DNA from: Gammaproteobacteria bacterium
GTDB lineage: Bacteria > Pseudomonadota > Gammaproteobacteria > Chromatiales > Chromatiaceae
Direction of reading: 5' to 3'
Length of the DNA: 14,322 nt
NCBI GenBank assembly: GCA_015231665.1
Contig: JADGBD010000015.1
Span: forward strand, 1 to 14,322
The notes beneath the pieces were generated by a model. That model saw only the letters and a program-made list of their open reading frames with translations. It was not told the origin of the DNA and did no database searches. Within the stretch, counting starts at the first letter, position 1. Every line of letters begins with the position of its first letter. Positions 12,907-14,322 of this stretch are shown here, one piece after another. Position numbers and translations under genes: made by a program.

Positions 12907-13519
12907 GGCTCATGGGGCGGACAGCACCACCCCGGAACATGAAACATCTCTCGGCGGCTGCGGGACTCGGGACGCGGGACTCGGGACTCGTCAGTTGCCA
13001 CGGCTGTTTCAGAGTAAAATCATCGGCCTGTTGGCGCTCTGGCTCTGCGCCCAACCCCTGTGGGCGCTGAAATCCGATGCCGACCAGCCGGTCAATCTCG
13101 AATCGGACAGCGCCGATATCGATGATGCCAGCCGCACCCGCATCTTTACCGGCAATGTCCTGGTCACCCAGGGCAGCATCCGCGTCAGCGGCGACCGTCT
13201 CGAGGTCAAGGAGCTGGGGGCCGACCCGGTAACCAACCGCTTCGTCGCCACCGGCCGGCCGGCGCGCTTCCAGCAGGAGATCGACGGCAAGCCCGGCGAG
13301 CTGGTCAAGGGCCATGCCGATCGCATCGAGTACGACGACAACAGCGAATTCCTCCACCTCATCGGCAACGCCTTCCTCTCCCAGGAGGGCGATACCGTGC
13401 GCACCGACCGCATCACCTACGACCGGGTGAGCTCCCTGGTCAAGGGCGGCGCATCGGCCAAGGGCAAGGAGCGGGTGCGGATGGTGATCCAGTCGAAGAA
13501 AGACAAGGACGCCCCCTAG
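12890..13519 (+). CDS. lptA: LPS transport periplasmic protein LptA
   Basis: Periplasmic OstA-like beta-jellyroll protein that polymerises into the bridge carrying LPS from LptC to LptD. The mature part contains the family pattern [21 protein letters not shown] followed by [19 protein letters not shown] and [21 protein letters not shown]. Two starts are possible. TTG at 12890 overlaps lptC by 17 nt, has GAGGGGG just upstream, and gives 209 residues. TTG at 12995 gives 174 residues and begins a compact signal peptide ([24 protein letters not shown]), but its ribosome site is poor. E. coli LptA is 185. The 35 extra residues of the longer form are partly encoded by a CGGGACT repeat, so I think a repeat entered the 5' end. 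I list the longer form because of the ribosome site; the true start is open. It overlaps lptB by one base. Confidence 0.92.
   Translation: MNRKTKAHGADSTTPEHETSLGGCGTRDAGLGTRQLPRLFQSKIIGLLALWLCAQPLWALKSDADQPVNLESDSADIDDASRTRIFTGNVLVTQGSIRVSGDRLEVKELGADPVTNRFVATGRPARFQQEIDGKPGELVKGHADRIEYDDNSEFLHLIGNAFLSQEGDTVRTDRITYDRVSSLVKGGASAKGKERVRMVIQSKKDKDAP
12957..12990 (+). repeat. CGGGACT tandem repeat inside the 5' part of lptA
   Basis: Three to four imperfect units of CGGGACT/CGGGACG lie in tandem. A similar segment, CCCGGGACTCG, occurs at the right edge of the window (14312-14322). Read in the lptA frame it gives a glycine- and threonine-rich stretch unlike LptA proteins. Confidence 0.6.
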
Positions 13520-14244
13520 TGGCGGTGCTCGCCGCCAACGGCCTGACCAAGGCCTTCAAGGGCCGCCAGGTGGTCAGGGGCTTCGGTTTCGAGCTGCACA
13601 GCGGCGAGGTGGTGGGCCTGCTCGGCCCCAACGGCGCGGGCAAGACCACCAGCTTCTACATGGTGGTGGGGCTGATCCCGGTGGACGATGGCAAGGTCTG
13701 GCTGGATGATCAAGACATCACCCGCCTGCCCATGCACGGCCGTGCCCGCCTGGGCCTGAGCTATCTGGCGCAGGAGCCCTCGATCTTCCGCAAGCTCAGC
13801 GCCCGCGACAACATCCTCGCGATCCTGCAGACCCGCGCCGACCTGCAGCGCGCCGAGCTGCCGCGCCTGTGCGATACCCTGCTGGACGACTTGGGGCTGG
13901 GCCACCTGGCGGACAACCTGGCCATGAGCCTCTCCGGCGGTGAGCGCCGGCGCCTGGAGATTGCCCGGGCGCTGGCAGTGGAGCCGCGCTTCATCCTCCT
14001 CGACGAGCCCTTCGCCGGGGTCGATCCGATCTCGGTGGTGGAGATTCAGCGCATCATTCGCGGCCTGGCGGAGCGGCGCATCGGCATCCTCATCACCGAC
14101 CACAATGTGCGCGAGACCCTCGGCATCTGTAATCGGGCCTATATCGTCAGCGAGGGCGCGGTGCTGGCCGAGGGCACCCCCGAGCATATCCTCGACAACG
14201 AGGCGGTGCGCTCGGTTTATCTCGGCGAGCATTTTCGGATGTAG
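13519..14244 (+). CDS. lptB: LPS export ABC transporter ATP-binding protein LptB
   Basis: Cytoplasmic ATPase of the LptB2FG transporter that extracts LPS from the inner membrane. It has 241 residues, as in E. coli. All nucleotide-binding motifs are intact: Walker [10 protein letters not shown] (36-44), Q-loop AQEPSIF, signature LSGGERRR (138-145), Walker B FILLDEP with catalytic E163, D-loop GVDP, and switch H195 in ITDHN. The start is GTG at 13519, overlapping the lptA stop by one base, so translation is coupled. The LptFG partners are not in this window, as expected, since they are usually encoded elsewhere. In the canonical order rpoN would follow; the window ends first. Confidence 0.97.
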   Translation: MAVLAANGLTKAFKGRQVVRGFGFELHSGEVVGLLGPNGAGKTTSFYMVVGLIPVDDGKVWLDDQDITRLPMHGRARLGLSYLAQEPSIFRKLSARDNILAILQTRADLQRAELPRLCDTLLDDLGLGHLADNLAMSLSGGERRRLEIARALAVEPRFILLDEPFAGVDPISVVEIQRIIRGLAERRIGILITDHNVRETLGICNRAYIVSEGAVLAEGTPEHILDNEAVRSVYLGEHFRM

Positions 14245-14322
14245 CTGAACTGACGAAGATGGGCGAGCAGGGCCAGCCTGAAACAGGCAAGATTGCTTGG
14301 CTGCTTCGAGACCCGGGACTCG
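14245..14322. other. Intergenic tail after lptB
   Basis: No gene is visible. A small hairpin, GCCTG-AAA-CAGGC (14276-14288), lacks a T-run and is not a terminator. The segment ends inside another copy of the CGGGACT repeat seen in lptA. Confidence 0.5.

Noticed and set aside
14276..14288. Hairpin after lptB as a terminator
   Set aside because: Stem of 5 bp with no T-run; transcription probably continues toward a downstream gene such as rpoN.

Overview
The window reads as a chromosomal segment of a GC-rich gammaproteobacterium with anaerobic or microaerobic respiratory capacity. The evidence is the block yrbG-kdsD-kdsC-lptC-lptA-lptB in its usual gammaproteobacterial order, a single-chain pyruvate:ferredoxin oxidoreductase, an octaheme cytochrome c behind a near-consensus FNR-type site, and what looks like a CsrB/RsmZ-class regulatory RNA. 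A sulfur-oxidising or purple-sulfur relative would fit, but that is inference; the sequence gives no species.

Layout. (1) Positions 1-858, minus strand: a fructosamine kinase family gene that runs off the left edge. (2) 1071-6312, minus strand: a two-gene unit, a GltD-like FAD/NAD(P) iron-sulfur oxidoreductase followed with an 8-nt overlap by nifJ. The pair suggests electron exchange between NAD(P)H and the ferredoxin served by pyruvate oxidation. (3) 6313-6719: a divergent control region with a 17-bp palindrome, a small inverted-repeat element and an FNR-type box. (4) 6720-8928, plus strand: an octaheme cytochrome of the tetrathionate reductase family with a C-terminal membrane anchor, and a cytochrome b561-like membrane partner. 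Together they look like a quinol-linked periplasmic reductase. (5) 8929-9484: no protein gene. It holds two tandem GacA/UvrY-like palindromes, a -10 element, an RNA of about 147 nt with ten GGA motifs, and a GGA-loop terminator. (6) 9485-14244, plus strand: yrbG (Ca2+/Na+ antiporter), kdsD and kdsC (Kdo synthesis), lptC, lptA and lptB (LPS transport).

The spaces between genes are full of short repeats of at least four families. The clearest is a 38-bp unit built of imperfect 9-10 nt subunits. It forms an inverted pair at 903-1014, a second inverted pair on either side of yrbG, and a diverged copy before lptC. Four of the five junctions of the normally compact yrbG-lptB block carry such repeats, and one repeat appears to sit inside the 5' end of lptA.

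The most notable find is the probable Csr/Rsm-type small RNA at about 9050-9196 with its tandem 18-bp upstream boxes.
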